Shown here: piece by piece, positions 26,603 to 36,913 of the stretch
How the letters are laid out: each line of letters starts with the position of its first letter
How positions within the stretch are numbered: position 1 is the stretch's first letter
Origin: Mesorhizobium sp. PAMC28654
GTDB lineage: Bacteria > Pseudomonadota > Alphaproteobacteria > Rhizobiales > Rhizobiaceae
Assembly (NCBI RefSeq): GCF_020616515.1
Contig: NZ_CP085135.1
Span: 372,001-436,000, forward strand
Length of the DNA stretch: 64,000 nt
Direction of reading: 5' to 3'
Notes under the pieces: generated by a model
Told to the model about the DNA's origin: nothing
Seen by the model: only the letters and a program-made list of their open reading frames with translations
Databases searched by the model: none
Translations under genes and position numbers: made by a program

Positions 26603-28424
26603 ATGTGCGGTATCGTTGGAATTGTTGGTCAGTCGCAAGTCGCGCCACTCATTGTCGATGCGCTGAAACGGCTCGAATACCGCGGCTATGATTCCGCCGG
26701 TGTCGCCACCATCGAACATGGTCAGCTCGGCCGCCGCCGCGCCGAAGGCAAGCTGGTCAATCTCGAACGCCGGCTGAAGGACGAGCCGCTCGGCGGCACG
26801 ATCGGCATCGGCCATACGCGCTGGGCAACCCATGGTGTGCCGAACGAGACCAATGCGCATCCGCATTTTTCCGATGGCGTCGCCATTGTCCATAACGGCA
26901 TCATCGAGAATTTCGCCGAGCTGCGCGAGGAACTGATCCGCGACGGCTACGCCTTTACCTCGCAGACCGACACCGAGGTCGTCGCGCATCTGGTGGCGCG
27001 CGAACTGGCCAGGGGGCTGAAGCCGGTCGAGGCCGCGCACCAGGCGCTGAAGCGGCTGGAAGGCGCGTTTGCGCTGGCCATCATGTTCAAGGGCGACGAG
27101 GATCTGATTGTCGGCGCGCGCAACGGGCCGCCGCTGGCCGTCGGTCATGGCGACGGCGAGATGTTCCTTGGATCCGATGCCATCGCGCTTGCCCCGTTCA
27201 CCAATTCGATCACCTATCTGGAAGACGGCGACTGGGCGGTGGTGCGTCGCAATGGCGTCGCCATCTTCGACATCGACGGCAAACAGGTCGAACGCAAACG
27301 CCAGCAGTCGCTGTCGACCAGCTTCATGGTCGACAAGGGCAACCGGCGCCATTTCATGGAAAAGGAAATCCATGAACAGCCCGAGGTGATCTCGCACACG
27401 CTGGCGAATTATCTCGATTTCGTCGGCGGCGTCTCCAAGCCGCTCGATCTGCCTTTCGATTTCGCAGAGATCAACCGGCTGGCAATCTCGGCCTGCGGCA
27501 CCGCCTACCTGGCAGGCCTGATCGGCAAATACTGGTTCGAGCGCTACGCGCGGCTGCCGGTCGACATCGATGTCGCTTCGGAATTCCGCTACCGCGAAAT
27601 GCCATTGTCGAAGAACGACGCCGCTTTCTTCATCTCGCAGTCCGGTGAAACCGCCGATACGCTGGCCTCGCTGCGCTATTGCCGCAAGGCGGGGATGAAG
27701 ATCGGCGCCGTGGTGAATGTGCGTGAATCGACCATGGCGCGTGAATCCGACGTGGTGCTGCCGACCCTGGCAGGGCCGGAGATCGGCGTCGCCTCGACCA
27801 AGGCTTTTACCTGCCAGCTGTCCGTCCTTGCATCGCTTGCCGTGCGCGGGCGTTGCGCGGGGAACGATCTCGCCAGAGCGGGAAAAAACGCTGGTGCGCG
27901 AGCTTTCGGAAGCGCCGCGCTTTGCCAATCAGGTGCTGAAGCTCGACCAACAGATCGAGAAGGTTGCGCGCGATCTCGCTCACTACAAGAACGTGCTTTA
28001 TCTCGGCCGCGACACCAATTTCCCGCTCGCCATGGAAGGCGCGCTGAAGCTCAAGGAAATCTCCTACATCCACGCCGAGGGCTATGCCGCCGGCGAGCTG
28101 AAGCACGGTCCCATCGCGCTGATCGACGAGAACATGCCGGTCATCGTCATCGCCCCGCATGACCGCATCTTCGAAAAGACGGTGTCGAACATGCAGGAAG
28201 TGGCCGCGCGCGGCGGCAAGATCATCCTGATCACCGACGCCAAGGGCGCGGCGCAGTCGAGCGTCAAGACGATGGAGACGATCATCCTGCCCGAGGTGCC
28301 GGAAATCATCTCGCCCATCATCTACGCGCTGCCGATCCAGATGCTCGCCTATTTCACCGCCGTGTTCATGGGCACGGACGTCGACCAGCCGCGCAACCTG
28401 GCGAAATCGGTGACGGTGGAATAG
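26603..28424 (+). pseudogene. glmS: glmS, glutamine-fructose-6-phosphate aminotransferase, frameshifted
   Basis: The frame opens MCGIVGIVGQ with Cys2 as the glutaminase nucleophile. It carries the class II amidotransferase domain and first SIS domain (SACGTAYLAG, SQSGETADT) up to about residue 414 (LASLAV). The remainder (ARGTISPEREKTL through the second SIS domain to AKSVTVE) is intact but in the next frame. Restoring two bases in the GCGCGGGCG run at 27843-27851 gives exactly 607 aa, the family length. GlmS makes glucosamine-6-P from fructose-6-P and glutamine and is essential, so a sequence error is more likely than real loss. No glmS riboswitch was seen upstream. Confidence 0.9.
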
Positions 28425-28517
28425 CCGCTGGCAACACGACGTCTTTAAAAACTTCGCAGTTCCAAACGGGGCAGCGGTTCACTAATGTTGCGGCGCAATA
28501 GCGCGCCGCGGTGAATC

Positions 28518-29276
28518 ATGTCCGATGCCCCCAAGACCTCCGGCATGACCCGGCTCAGAAACTACTTTCTGACCGGCTTCATCGTCTGTGCGCCACTGGC
28601 GATCACCGCTTACATCGCCTGGTCGGTTGTCGGCTGGGTGGATTCCTGGGTGAAACCCTATATTCCCGCCCGATACAGCCCAGATACCTACCTGCCTTTT
28701 CCGGTACCGGGTTTTGGGCTGATCGTGGCGCTGTTCCTGATCACCCTCATCGGTTTCCTGGCAGCCAACATCGTCGGCCGGGCCATCGTCTCTTTCGGCG
28801 AGCGCCTTCTTGGCCGCATGCCGCTGGTGCGTGGCATTTACGGGTCGCTCAAGCAGATTTTCGAGACCGTGCTGTCGAACAAGGGTGACATGTTCCGCCA
28901 GGTCGGGCTGGTCGAATATCCGCGCAAGGGCGTCTGGTCGCTGGTCTTTGTCGCTGGCGAGAGGCACACCGAGATCAATGAGAAGCTGGATCAGGAAGGC
29001 GACCCGCTGATCGCGGTGTTCATGCCGTGCACGCCCAACCCGACCACCGGCTTCCTGATGTATGTGCTGAAATCCGACATCGTGCTGCTCGACATGACGA
29101 TCGAGGACGGCGCCAAGCTGATCGTCTCGGCTGGGCTTGTGGCACCCGAGGTCAAGACGAAGGTGCTGACCGTGAACGGCGAGCCGATCAACGGAACACT
29201 CGCCAACCCGCCGCTAGGCTCAGGGCCTCAGCCGGCGCGCAGCAACCGCACGGCCTCATCGCGGCCGAACAAGTAG
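28518..29276 (+). CDS. DUF502 family membrane protein
   Basis: Encodes 252 aa. Two N-terminal membrane helices (YFLTGFIVCAPLAITAYIAW and LIVALFLITLIGFLAANIVG) are followed by the conserved DUF502 body: PLVRGIYGSLKQIFETV, VEYPRKGVWSLVFV, FMPCTPNPTTGFLMYV. Function is unknown. It follows glmS and overlaps the convergent recG 3' end by 49 bases, a common rhizobial arrangement. Confidence 0.9.
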   Translation: MSDAPKTSGMTRLRNYFLTGFIVCAPLAITAYIAWSVVGWVDSWVKPYIPARYSPDTYLPFPVPGFGLIVALFLITLIGFLAANIVGRAIVSFGERLLGRMPLVRGIYGSLKQIFETVLSNKGDMFRQVGLVEYPRKGVWSLVFVAGERHTEINEKLDQEGDPLIAVFMPCTPNPTTGFLMYVLKSDIVLLDMTIEDGAKLIVSAGLVAPEVKTKVLTVNGEPINGTLANPPLGSGPQPARSNRTASSRPNK

Positions 29277-31336
29277 AGCAACAGCCGAAGGGCCTCGCCG
29301 CGCTCGGATTGCAGGTCCGGATCGCGCGACAGGATCAGGCGCGCGTCGTCACGGGCGGCTTCGAGCAGATCGGCATGCGCCTCGATACGCGCAACCTGGA
29401 AACCCGGCGTGCCCGACTGGCGGGTGCCCAGCAATTCGCCTTCGCCACGCAGTTTCAGGTCCTCCTCGGCGATGCGGAAGCCGTCTTCCGTTTCACGCAT
29501 GACCGACAGGCGGCGTTTTGCCGTTTCGCCGAGCGGGTCCTTGTAGAGCAGCACGCAGGACGATGGCTTGTCGCCACGCCCGACCCGCCCACGCAACTGG
29601 TGAAGTTGGGCAAGGCCAAAACGCTCGGCGTGCTCGATGACCATGATCGTCGCATCGGGAACGTCGACGCCAACCTCGATCACGGTGGTGGCGATGAGGA
29701 TGCGTGTTTCGCCCTGCTTGAAGGCGCGCATCGCCTCGTCCTTGTCGGCGCCTTTCATGCGGCCGTGAACGAGGCCGATCCGGTCGCCGAACAGCGGCTG
29801 CAGCGAGGCAAAGCGGTCCTCGGCCGACATCAGCTTGATCTCTTCGGATTCCTCGACCAGCGGACAGATCCAGTAGATCTTCTGGCCCTCCGCCACCGCG
29901 TCGTGCATGCGGCCAACCAGTTCATCCAACCGTTCCAGCGGCAGGGTGACGGTGCGGATCGGCTGGCGCCCGGCCGGCTTCTCGGTCAGCTTCGACACGT
30001 CCATGTCGCCGAAAGCGGTCAGCACCAGCGTGCGCGGGATGGGTGTGGCCGTCATCACCAGCATGTCGGGCGCGTCGCCCTTGGCGGTCATGGCGAGACG
30101 CTGGTGAACGCCGAAACGATGCTGTTCGTCGATGACGGCGAAGACGAGATCGTGGAACGTCACCGTCTCCTGGAATAGCGCATGTGTGCCGATGACGATG
30201 TCGATGTCACCGTTAGCCAGACCGGCCAATGTGTCGCTACGCTCGCGGCCCTTTTCGCGGCCGGTGAGGACGGCTACCTTCATGCCGGCTTTTGCGGCCA
30301 GCGGCGCGATCGTGGCGAGATGTTGCCGCGCCAGGATTTCGGTAGGCGCCATCAGCGCCGCCTGGCCGCCGGCCTCGACGGCGCGGGCCATGGCGAGCAA
30401 CGCCACCACCGTCTTGCCGGAGCCGACATCGCCCTGCAACAGCCGCAGCATGCGTTCGGGATCGGCGAGGTCGGCGTTGATCTCGGCCAGTGCGAATTCC
30501 TGGCTGGCGGTCAGCGAATAAGGTAGGGCCGCACGCAGTTTTTCGACGATGCGGCCGTCACCGATCAGCGGGCGGCCGGACAGGCGGCGGACCTTTGCCC
30601 GCACCAGCGCCAACGACACCTGGCCCGCCAACAACTCGTCATAGGCGAGCCGCCGCCACGCCGCGCCGTCAACGGAAACATCGATGGGGTCGGCTGGATT
30701 GTGGATGCGGGCAAGCGCGTCGCCAAAAGCGGGAAATGTACGACGGCGCAGAAACTCAGCATTCTGCCATTCGGGCAATATAGGCAGACGGCCGAGTGCC
30801 TGGCCGATCGCCCGGCGCAGCACCTTGCCCGACAGTCCCGCCGTCAGCGGATAGACGGGCTCGACCAGCGGCAGGTTTTCAGCTTCGCTGGCCAGCGCAA
30901 TGTGGTCGGGATGGACCATGGACGGGCGGCCGTTGAACCATTCCATGCGGCCGGAAACGATGACATGCTCGCCCTCGGGCATCGCCTTTTCGAGATAGGC
31001 GGCGTGGGCATGGAAGAAGGTCAGCGCGATCTCGCCCGTGTCGTCATGGGCATAGACCCTGTACGGCACCGATCGGTTGCCGCGCGGCGGCGGCTGGTGA
31101 CGGTCGATGCGCACGTCGAGCGTGACGATCTGGCCCTCGGCGGAACCTGCGATGCCCGGCCGGTCGCGGCGGTCGATGACGGTGTGCGGCAGCACGAACA
31201 GGAGGTCGCCGGCGCGCGCCGCCCGGTCACCGAGGTCGGCTGTCACGACCTTCTCGATCAGCGCGCCAACCTTCGGTCCGACACCAGCAAGCGAGGTGAT
31301 CGGGACGAACAACGGATCGAGGAGGGAAGGGCGCAT
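29228..31336 (-). CDS. recG: ATP-dependent DNA helicase RecG
   Basis: Encodes 702 aa. The N-terminal OB-type wedge domain is followed by superfamily 2 helicase motifs: LLQGDVGSGKTVVALLAMA (I), APTEILARQH (Ia), IDEQHRFGVHQR (II, DEQH), MTATPIPRTL (III), and QLHQLRGRVGRG (VI). It reverses stalled replication forks and processes recombination intermediates. It is divergent from sdhE-mfd. Confidence 0.96.
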   Translation of the reverse strand: MRPSLLDPLFVPITSLAGVGPKVGALIEKVVTADLGDRAARAGDLLFVLPHTVIDRRDRPGIAGSAEGQIVTLDVRIDRHQPPPRGNRSVPYRVYAHDDTGEIALTFFHAHAAYLEKAMPEGEHVIVSGRMEWFNGRPSMVHPDHIALASEAENLPLVEPVYPLTAGLSGKVLRRAIGQALGRLPILPEWQNAEFLRRRTFPAFGDALARIHNPADPIDVSVDGAAWRRLAYDELLAGQVSLALVRAKVRRLSGRPLIGDGRIVEKLRAALPYSLTASQEFALAEINADLADPERMLRLLQGDVGSGKTVVALLAMARAVEAGGQAALMAPTEILARQHLATIAPLAAKAGMKVAVLTGREKGRERSDTLAGLANGDIDIVIGTHALFQETVTFHDLVFAVIDEQHRFGVHQRLAMTAKGDAPDMLVMTATPIPRTLVLTAFGDMDVSKLTEKPAGRQPIRTVTLPLERLDELVGRMHDAVAEGQKIYWICPLVEESEEIKLMSAEDRFASLQPLFGDRIGLVHGRMKGADKDEAMRAFKQGETRILIATTVIEVGVDVPDATIMVIEHAERFGLAQLHQLRGRVGRGDKPSSCVLLYKDPLGETAKRRLSVMRETEDGFRIAEEDLKLRGEGELLGTRQSGTPGFQVARIEAHADLLEAARDDARLILSRDPDLQSERGEALRLLLYLFGRDEAVRLLRAG

Positions 31337-31429
31337 GATGTCAGCTTATGTCGAGACGGTCACAGCGCAAGGCTGACACCGCTGTCTATCCACGCTATAT
31401 GCGCCGTTCAAGACCCAGGATCCCGCACG

Positions 31430-31717
31430 ATGACCGGAACGACACGATCAAGCGAAGGGCTCGACGCCCGCCGCCGCAAGCTTTTGTTCCGCTCGTGGCA
31501 TCGCGGCATGCGCGAAATGGACCTGATCCTGGGCAGCTTCGCCGATGCCGAGATCGACGCCTTGACCGGTGATGAAATCGACCAATATGAGAGGCTCCTG
31601 GATATTCCCGACACCGAATTCCTGCCGATGATCACCGGAGAGCGACCAGTTCCGGCGGACATTGATTGCAGCGTTCTGCAAAAAATCCTGGCCTCACGCC
31701 GATCCATGACATTCTAA
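31430..31717 (+). CDS. sdhE: FAD assembly factor SdhE (DUF339)
   Basis: Encodes 95 aa starting at ATG 31430. The family core is present: RRKLLFRSWHRGMREMDLILG, where the RGxxE/D-type motif binds succinate dehydrogenase SdhA, then YERLLDIPDTEFLPMITG. It helps insert FAD covalently into SdhA. It stands between recG and mfd as in many alphaproteobacteria. Confidence 0.9.
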   Translation: MTGTTRSSEGLDARRRKLLFRSWHRGMREMDLILGSFADAEIDALTGDEIDQYERLLDIPDTEFLPMITGERPVPADIDCSVLQKILASRRSMTF

Positions 31718-31725
31718 ACACAAGT

Positions 31726-31771
31726 AATTCCAGGAAAAGTGCGAAGCGGTTTTCCGTCCGGAATTGCGACA
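31726..31771. repeat. Rhizobial short intergenic repeat, copy 1
   Basis: TTCCAGGAAAAGTGCGAAGC followed by GGTTTTCCGTCCGGAATTGC. A near-identical copy lies in the opposite orientation at about 35407-35455, after mfd. The ends (AATTCC / GGAATT) are complementary, so each copy is palindromic. This sequence family recurs between rhizobial genes. Confidence 0.75.
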
Positions 31772-31789
31772 AGACAAGACCGTGATTTC

Positions 31790-34700
31790 ATGACCCTTAT
31801 TCCCAAAATCGGCCTGCCCAAGGGCCGCGCCGGCCAGTTCATCGTCGACGGCGTCGCCGATGGCTACGAGGCCTTCGCGCTGGTGCAGACGGCGCTCGAG
31901 ATCGCTCCCGACAAGCCAGTGCTGTTCGTGGCGCGTGACGGACAGCGCCTGCCGGCAATCGTCGAGGCGCTGGCCTTCGCCGCACCGGGCCTGCCGGTGC
32001 TCGACCTGCCGGCATGGGATTGCCTGCCTTACGACCGCGTATCGCCCGGTTCCGATGTCGCCGCGCGGCGGCTCGATGCGCTTACCGCCATGATCGCGCT
32101 GGCCCGGAAGCCGCATCGCGCGGTCATCCTGACCACCGCCAATGCACTGCTGCAGCGCATTCCGCCGGCCGGCCTCGTCGAGGCGCAGACCTTCCACGCA
32201 AAACCCGGCAACCAGATCGACATGAACGCGCTGATATCGCGCCTGGAGATCTCCGGCTTCGAGCGGGTGCCGACCGTGCGTGGCGTTGGCGAATTCGCGG
32301 TGCGTGGCGGCATTCTTGATCTCCTGGCGCCGGGCTGGACCGAGGCGCTTCGGCTCGACTTCTTCGGCGACACACTGGAATCCATCCGCGTCTTCGACGC
32401 CGCGACCCAGCGCACCACCGGCCAGCGCAAGTCGATGGCGCTGCAGGCGATGAGCGAGGTGGCGCTGACGCCCGAAACCATCAGCCGCTTCCGCCGCTCC
32501 TATATCGAAGCGTTCGGCGCACCCCAGCGCGACGACGGGCTCTATGCAGCGGTTAGCGAAGGCCGGCGTTTCGCCGGCATGGAGCACTGGCTGCCATTCT
32601 TCTACGAAAAGCTGGAGACGGTTTTCGACTATCTGCCGGAAACGCCGGTGGTGTTCGACCATCTGGCGCACGAGGCCCTGGCCGAGCGCCACACGCTGAT
32701 CCTCGATCATTACGAGGCGCGCAAGAAGCAGGCCGACGCCGCATTGAAGGACGCCGTGCCCTACAAGCCGGTGCCGCCAGACCTGCTTTACCTGTCGCCG
32801 GAAAATCTGGTCGCCTCGCTCGGACCACGCGAAGCGATCGACTTCACGCCATTCGATGCGCCGGATGCCGGTGCGAAAAAGGTCTATCACGCCGGTTCGC
32901 GCCAGGGTCGCAGCTTTGTCGAGGAACGCGCCGATCCCAACATCAACGTCTTCGATGTCGTCGTAAAACACATTGGCGATGAGCGGGCGGCCCGCCGACG
33001 CGTCGTTGTTGCAGGCTGGACCGAAGGCTCGCTCGACCGGCTCGGGCAGATCCTGGCCGAGCACCACCTCGGCAATCTCAAGCAGGTTGCAACGCTGGCA
33101 GAAGCCGAAAAGCTCGAGCCGGGGCAGGCGGCACTGGCCGTGCTGCCGCTGGAATCCGGCTTCGAGACCGAAAAACTTGTCGTCGTCGCCGAGCAGGACA
33201 TTCTGGGCGACCGGCTGATCAGGCGTTCGAAGCGCAAGAAACGCGCTTCCGACTTCATCGCCGAGGCCTCCGCCCTGTCATCTGGCGATATCGTCGTTCA
33301 CACCGATCATGGCATTGGCCGCTTCATCGGCCTGCGCACCATCGAAGCGGTTGGCGCGCCGCATGATTGCCTCGAAATCCACTATGCCGGCGATGATCGG
33401 CTGTTCCTCCCGGTTGAAAACATCGAGCTTCTGTCGCGCTACGGCTCGGATTCAGCCGAGGCGACGCTCGACAAGCTTGGCGGCGGCGCCTGGCAATCGC
33501 GCAAGGCGAAGCTGAAGCGCCGCCTGCTCGACATGGCCGGCCAATTGATCCGCATCGCCGCCGAACGGCAGATGCGTGCAGCACCCGCGCTGGTGCCGGC
33601 GGACGGCCTCTATGACGAGTTCGCGGCACGCTTCCCCTATGAGGAGACCGACGATCAGCAGACGGCGATCGACTCGGTGCGGGACGATCTTGGCGCCGGC
33701 AAGCCGATGGACCGGCTGATCTGCGGCGACGTCGGCTTCGGCAAGACCGAAGTGGCGCTGCGCGCCGCCTTCATTGCCGCCATGGAAGGGTTCCAGGTCG
33801 CGGTGGTGGTGCCGACGACGTTGTTGTCGCGCCAGCATTTCAAGACGTTTTCGCAGCGTTTCTCCGGCTTGCCGATCCGCGTTGCCCAGGCCTCGCGGCT
33901 GGTCGGCGCCAAGGAACTGGCTGAAACCAAGAAGGGCATTGCCGAGGGGCAGGTCGACATCGTCGTCGGCACCCACGCGCTGCTTGGCTCGTCGATCTCG
34001 TTCAAGAATCTCGGCCTGCTGATCATCGACGAGGAGCAGCATTTTGGCGTCAAGCACAAGGAACGGTTGAAGGACCTCAAGACCGATGTCCACGTGCTGA
34101 CGCTGTCGGCGACGCCGATCCCGCGCACGCTGCAACTGGCGCTGACGGGCGTACGCGAACTCTCGCTGATCGCTACGCCGCCGGTCGATCGCATGGCGGT
34201 GCGCACCTTCATCTCGCCTTTCGATCCGCTGGTCATCCGCGAGACGCTGCTTCGGGAACGCTATCGCGGCGGCCATTCCTTCTACGTCGTTCCACGCATC
34301 AGCGATCTGGCGGAAATCCATGATTTTCTGAAGGAGTCTGTTCCGGAACTGAAAGTCGCGGTAGCCCATGGCCAGATGCCGCCGGGCGAACTCGACGACA
34401 TCATGAACGCCTTCTATGACGGCCAGTATGATGTGCTGCTGTCGACGACCATCGTCGAATCCGGCCTGGACATCCCGACCGCCAACACGCTGATCATCCA
34501 TCGCGCCGACATGTTCGGCCTGTCGCAGCTCTATCAGTTGCGCGGTCGTGTCGGGCGCTCCAAGGTGCGCGCCTACGCGCTGTTCACGCTGCCCGCCAAC
34601 CGCAAGCTCACCGATACGGCCGAGCGCCGGCTGAAGGTGCTGCAGTCGCTCGACACGTTGGGCGCCGGGTTCCAGCTCGCCAGCCACGATCTCGATATCA

Positions 34701-35287
34701 GGGGCGCCGGCAATCTTCTGGGCGAAGAGCAGTCCGGCCACATCAAGGAAGTGGGCTTCGAACTCTATCAGCAGATGCTGGAAGAGGCTGTCGCCGAGGT
34801 GAAGGATTCCGGCGAGGTTCAGGACGGCGGCTGGTCGCCGCAGATCGCCGTCGGCACGGCGGTGATGATCCCGGAAAGCTATGTTCCCGACCTGCAGCTG
34901 CGGCTGGCGCTATACCGTCGTCTCGGTGATCTCGAAAACACCGAGGAGATCGATGCCTTCGGCGCCGAGCTGATCGACCGTTTCGGACCGTTGCCGGAAG
35001 AGGTGAAGCATCTCCTCAAGATCGTCTTCATCAAGGCGCTCTGCCGCAAGGCCAATGTCGAGAAGCTCGATGCCGGGCCAAAGGGCGTCGTCATCCATTT
35101 CCGCAAGCGCGAGTTCTCCAACCCGGTCGGGCTGGTCAAGTTCATCGGCGAGCAGGGCTCGCTGGCCAAGATCCGGCCGGACCACAGCGTCGTCTTCGCC
35201 CGGGATTGGCCGACGCCGGAAAAGCGCCTGGCTGGCTCGGCAGTGGTGATGACGCAACTGGCCAAGCTGGTCGACAAGGCCGCCTAG
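31790..35287 (+). CDS. mfd: Transcription-repair coupling factor Mfd
   Basis: Encodes 1165 aa from the ATG at 31790. The order is a UvrB-homology N-terminal module, an RNA polymerase-interaction domain (about residues 495-560: SSGDIVVHTDHGIGRFIGL), RecG-like helicase motifs LICGDVGFGKTEVALRAAF (Walker A), IIDEEQHFGVKHKE (DEEQ) and QLYQLRGRVGRS, then a TRCF domain. It displaces stalled RNA polymerase and recruits UvrA. Length and motifs are normal. Confidence 0.96.
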   Translation: MTLIPKIGLPKGRAGQFIVDGVADGYEAFALVQTALEIAPDKPVLFVARDGQRLPAIVEALAFAAPGLPVLDLPAWDCLPYDRVSPGSDVAARRLDALTAMIALARKPHRAVILTTANALLQRIPPAGLVEAQTFHAKPGNQIDMNALISRLEISGFERVPTVRGVGEFAVRGGILDLLAPGWTEALRLDFFGDTLESIRVFDAATQRTTGQRKSMALQAMSEVALTPETISRFRRSYIEAFGAPQRDDGLYAAVSEGRRFAGMEHWLPFFYEKLETVFDYLPETPVVFDHLAHEALAERHTLILDHYEARKKQADAALKDAVPYKPVPPDLLYLSPENLVASLGPREAIDFTPFDAPDAGAKKVYHAGSRQGRSFVEERADPNINVFDVVVKHIGDERAARRRVVVAGWTEGSLDRLGQILAEHHLGNLKQVATLAEAEKLEPGQAALAVLPLESGFETEKLVVVAEQDILGDRLIRRSKRKKRASDFIAEASALSSGDIVVHTDHGIGRFIGLRTIEAVGAPHDCLEIHYAGDDRLFLPVENIELLSRYGSDSAEATLDKLGGGAWQSRKAKLKRRLLDMAGQLIRIAAERQMRAAPALVPADGLYDEFAARFPYEETDDQQTAIDSVRDDLGAGKPMDRLICGDVGFGKTEVALRAAFIAAMEGFQVAVVVPTTLLSRQHFKTFSQRFSGLPIRVAQASRLVGAKELAETKKGIAEGQVDIVVGTHALLGSSISFKNLGLLIIDEEQHFGVKHKERLKDLKTDVHVLTLSATPIPRTLQLALTGVRELSLIATPPVDRMAVRTFISPFDPLVIRETLLRERYRGGHSFYVVPRISDLAEIHDFLKESVPELKVAVAHGQMPPGELDDIMNAFYDGQYDVLLSTTIVESGLDIPTANTLIIHRADMFGLSQLYQLRGRVGRSKVRAYALFTLPANRKLTDTAERRLKVLQSLDTLGAGFQLASHDLDIRGAGNLLGEEQSGHIKEVGFELYQQMLEEAVAEVKDSGEVQDGGWSPQIAVGTAVMIPESYVPDLQLRLALYRRLGDLENTEEIDAFGAELIDRFGPLPEEVKHLLKIVFIKALCRKANVEKLDAGPKGVVIHFRKREFSNPVGLVKFIGEQGSLAKIRPDHSVVFARDWPTPEKRLAGSAVVMTQLAKLVDKAA

Positions 35288-35406
35288 GCGCGTCCCATTC
35301 GCCAGGCGGTCAAATCCGGTCTAGAATAGGAAATCGGCTTCGTGTATGGAGCCGCGATCCCCACATAGGGGTCGAAATGGCGGGCGATGGCGCTCGCTTG
35401 GTTGTT

Positions 35407-35455
35407 TGACGCAATTCCGGACGGAAAGCCGTTTTACACTTTTCCTGGAATTGCT
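35407..35455. repeat. Rhizobial short intergenic repeat, copy 2 (inverted)
   Basis: GCAATTCCGGACGGAAAGCC followed by GTTTTACACTTTTCCTGGAA. It is the reverse complement of the copy before mfd with a few substitutions. It lies just upstream of the DAHP synthase start and could affect its expression or end the mfd transcript. Confidence 0.75.
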
Positions 35456-35478
35456 CGGAAAGAGCGTTGGGTGCAGCG

Positions 35479-36846
35479 ATGACGAAATGGTCGCCGAATT
35501 CGTGGAGAGCAAAGCCGATCAAGCAGGTTCCTGCCTATCCGGACCTTGCCGCGCTGAAGAACACGGAAGCACAACTTGCCACCTTTCCGCCGCTGGTGCA
35601 GGTGAGGCGCGCAAGCTGAAGAAGCAGCTTGCGGCTGTCGCTGCCGGTGACGCATTCCTTCTGCAGGGCGGCGATTGCGCCGAGAGCTTTGCCGAGCATG
35701 GCGCGGACAACATCCGCGACTTCTTCCGCGTGTTCCTGCAGATGTCGGTCGTGCTGACCTTCGCCGGCGCACAGCCGGTGGTGAAGGTTGGTCGCGTTGC
35801 CGGCCAGTTCGCCAAGCCGCGCTCGTCCGACAACGAGACCAAGGGCGATGTGACTCTGCCCAGCTATCGTGGTGACATCATCAACGGCATCGAGTTCGAC
35901 GCCAAGTCGCGCATTCCCGATCCTGCCCGCCAGGAGATGGCCTACCGCCAGTCGGCGGCGACGCTCAACCTTCTGCGCGCCTTCGCGCAGGGCGGCTATG
36001 CCAGCCTGGAGAATGTGCATCGCTGGATGCTCGGCTTCGTGTCCGACAGCCCGCAGGGCGAGAAATACGAGTCGCTCGCCAACCGCATCACCGAGACGAT
36101 GGACTTCATGAAGGCCGTCGGCATCACCTCGGAAACCAATTACGCGCTTCGCGAGACGGATTTCTACACCAGCCACGAGGCGCTGTTGCTTGGCTATGAG
36201 GAAGCGCTGACCCGCGTCGATTCGACCTCCGGCGACTGGTACGCCACGTCAGGCCACATGATCTGGATCGGCGACCGCACCCGCCAGCCCGATCATGCGC
36301 ATGTCGAATATTGCAAGGGCATAAAGAACCCGCTCGGCCTGAAATGCGGTCCGTCGCTGACGCCGGATGGTTTGCTTGAACTGATCGACCTGCTCAACCC
36401 GGAGAACGAGCCGGGACGGCTGACGTTGATTGCGCGCTTCGGCTCCGACAAGGTAGCCGATCATCTGCCGAAGCTGGTGCGCGCGGTGAAGAAGGAAGGC
36501 CGCAGCGTGGTCTGGTCGTCGGACCCGATGCATGGCAACACCATCGAGGCCGCCGGCTACAAGACGCGGCCGTTCGACCGCATCCTGAAGGAAGTGCAGA
36601 CCTTCTTCGAGGTGCATCGCGCCGAAGGCACTCATCCGGGCGGTATCCATGTCGAGATGACCGGCAAGAATGTCACGGAATGCACCGGTGGCGCCCGCGC
36701 TATCACCGCCGAGGAACTGCACGATCGCTACCACACACATTGCGACCCGCGTCAATGCAGATCAGGCGATCGAACTGGCGTTCCTGGTCTCGGATCTGTT
36801 GAAGAAGAGCCAACCGGTCCAGCACAAGCAGGCCGTAAACGGCTAA
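35479..36846 (+). pseudogene. aroG: Class II 3-deoxy-7-phosphoheptulonate (DAHP) synthase, two frameshifts
   Basis: The first step of the shikimate pathway. The true N-terminus starts at ATG 35479 ([20 protein letters not shown]) and runs to FPPLV at 35598. There the frame is lost; family alignment suggests four missing bases that would encode FAG. The central part ([50 protein letters not shown]) is intact, with metal-binding Cys, His, Glu and Asp in place. A second break at about 36752 (after HCDPR) shifts into the genuine C-terminus ([20 protein letters not shown] to QAVNG). Restoring 4 and 2 bases gives about 457 aa, the usual length. Probably sequence error. Confidence 0.88.
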
Positions 36847-36871
36847 TATTGTTTCGATATTTGAATGTATC

Positions 36872-36904
36872 AAAAAGGGCGTCGGAGAAATCTGGCGCCT
36901 TTTC
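36872..36904 (+). terminator. Probable intrinsic terminator after the DAHP synthase gene
   Basis: AAAAAGGGCG...GGCGCCTTTT forms an A/G-C/T stem with GC core and a U tract on the plus strand, 25 bases after the DAHP synthase stop. The stem is imperfect. It also borders the convergent RES toxin gene. Confidence 0.5.
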
Positions 36905-36913
36905 AATTTGAAA

